Assembly (NCBI GenBank): GCA_031412915.1
Contig: JANODX010000178.1
Coordinates: forward strand, 1-13,012
Length of the DNA stretch: 13,012 bases
DNA from: JAGNNV01 sp031412915
Lineage (GTDB): Bacteria; Acidobacteriota; Vicinamibacteria; Fen-336; JAGNNV01
Direction of reading: 5' to 3'
The notes beneath the pieces were generated by a model. That model was given only the letters and a program-made list of their open reading frames with translations. It ran no database searches and was not told the origin of the DNA. This document shows, piece by piece, positions 12,926 through 13,012 of the stretch. How positions within the stretch are numbered: position 1 is the stretch's first letter; the number at the start of each line of letters is the position of its first letter. A program made the position numbers and the translations under genes.

Positions 12926-13011
12926 GAGAACATCCCGATGGATGCGTTCGAATGCATCCTGCCATAGAGGAATTCCAGAAACTCGGCCCGGCGGGGCGGG
13001 GTGACCCGGTC
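12922..13011 (-). CDS. 3' end of an unidentified upstream gene
   Basis: On the minus strand a frame enters from the right edge and runs 29 codons to a TGA at 12924-12922, reading RVTPPRRAEFLEFLYGRM and ending SIGMFS. About 24 of 29 codons end in G or C, against about half in the alternative frame that continues the binding-protein gene, which marks this as the coding frame. Its stop overlaps the binding-protein GTG as GTGA, the same junction type used between other genes in this window, so it probably belongs to the transporter transcript. The fragment is too short to name. Confidence 0.6.
   Translation of the reverse strand, partial: DRVTPPRRAEFLEFLYGRMHSNASIGMFS
12940..12959. promoter_or_regulatory. 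20-base near-perfect palindrome before the binding-protein start
   Basis: GGATGCGTTCGAATGCATCC pairs with its own reverse complement at 18 of 20 positions; only the bases flanking the central TTCGAA mismatch. It ends 14 bases upstream of the GTG at 12925 and lies inside the 3' end of the upstream gene. It could be an operator or an mRNA hairpin affecting coupling. By rough count such a palindrome arises by chance about once in 30-40 kb, so the call is tentative. Confidence 0.3.
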
Positions 13012-13012
13012 C

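Overview
The window is bacterial, densely coded and mostly high-GC. Nearly every base lies in a gene, adjacent genes overlap by a few bases (GTGA and TGATG junctions), and G/C dominates at third codon positions. No RNA gene, CRISPR array, transposase or origin was found by reading. The organism cannot be named from the sequence. A lipobox on the solute-binding protein and generic housekeeping genes fit many Gram-negative phyla.

Left end (1-1299, + strand): the 3' part of a 2-oxo-acid dehydrogenase E2 gene, followed by the first ~215 codons of dihydrolipoamide dehydrogenase (lpd). This stretch has visibly lower GC at wobble positions than the rest. At about 1299 the lpd frame is abruptly replaced, in another frame, by the C-terminal catalytic domain of an M24 (Xaa-Pro peptidase-like) protein ending at 2165. 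Both genes are truncated at the same point and base composition changes there, so this is either an assembly chimera or a real deletion/recombination junction.

Centre-left (2162-7459, - strand): a compact block read right to left: two oligopeptide-type ABC transporter ATPases (OppD/DppD-like, OppF/DppF-like), two Gfo/Idh/MocA oxidoreductases, and a D-2-hydroxyacid dehydrogenase. Four of the five genes are joined by overlaps of one to four bases; the exception is a 45-base gap.

Centre (7539-9495, + strand): ychF (an Obg-like ATPase) and a chloramphenicol-acetyltransferase-fold protein, separated by 229 bases holding a small cluster of TGTCGAAG-type interspersed repeats.

Right (9499-12925, - strand): two permeases (DppC-like, DppB-like) and a family 5 solute-binding lipoprotein, i.e. 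the remaining components of the same transporter type. The last 29 codons of another gene (12922-13011) overlap the binding-protein start and enter from the right edge.

Taken together, a complete ABC importer (binding protein, two permeases, two ATPases) is split by a two-gene block on the opposite strand, and its ATPase half is coupled to three NAD(P)-dependent oxidoreductases. The oxidoreductases act on sugars, polyols or hydroxyacids in known relatives. The most economical reading is therefore uptake and oxidation of a carbohydrate-derived or conjugated small molecule rather than plain peptide import. That is inference. The main caution is the junction near 1299.
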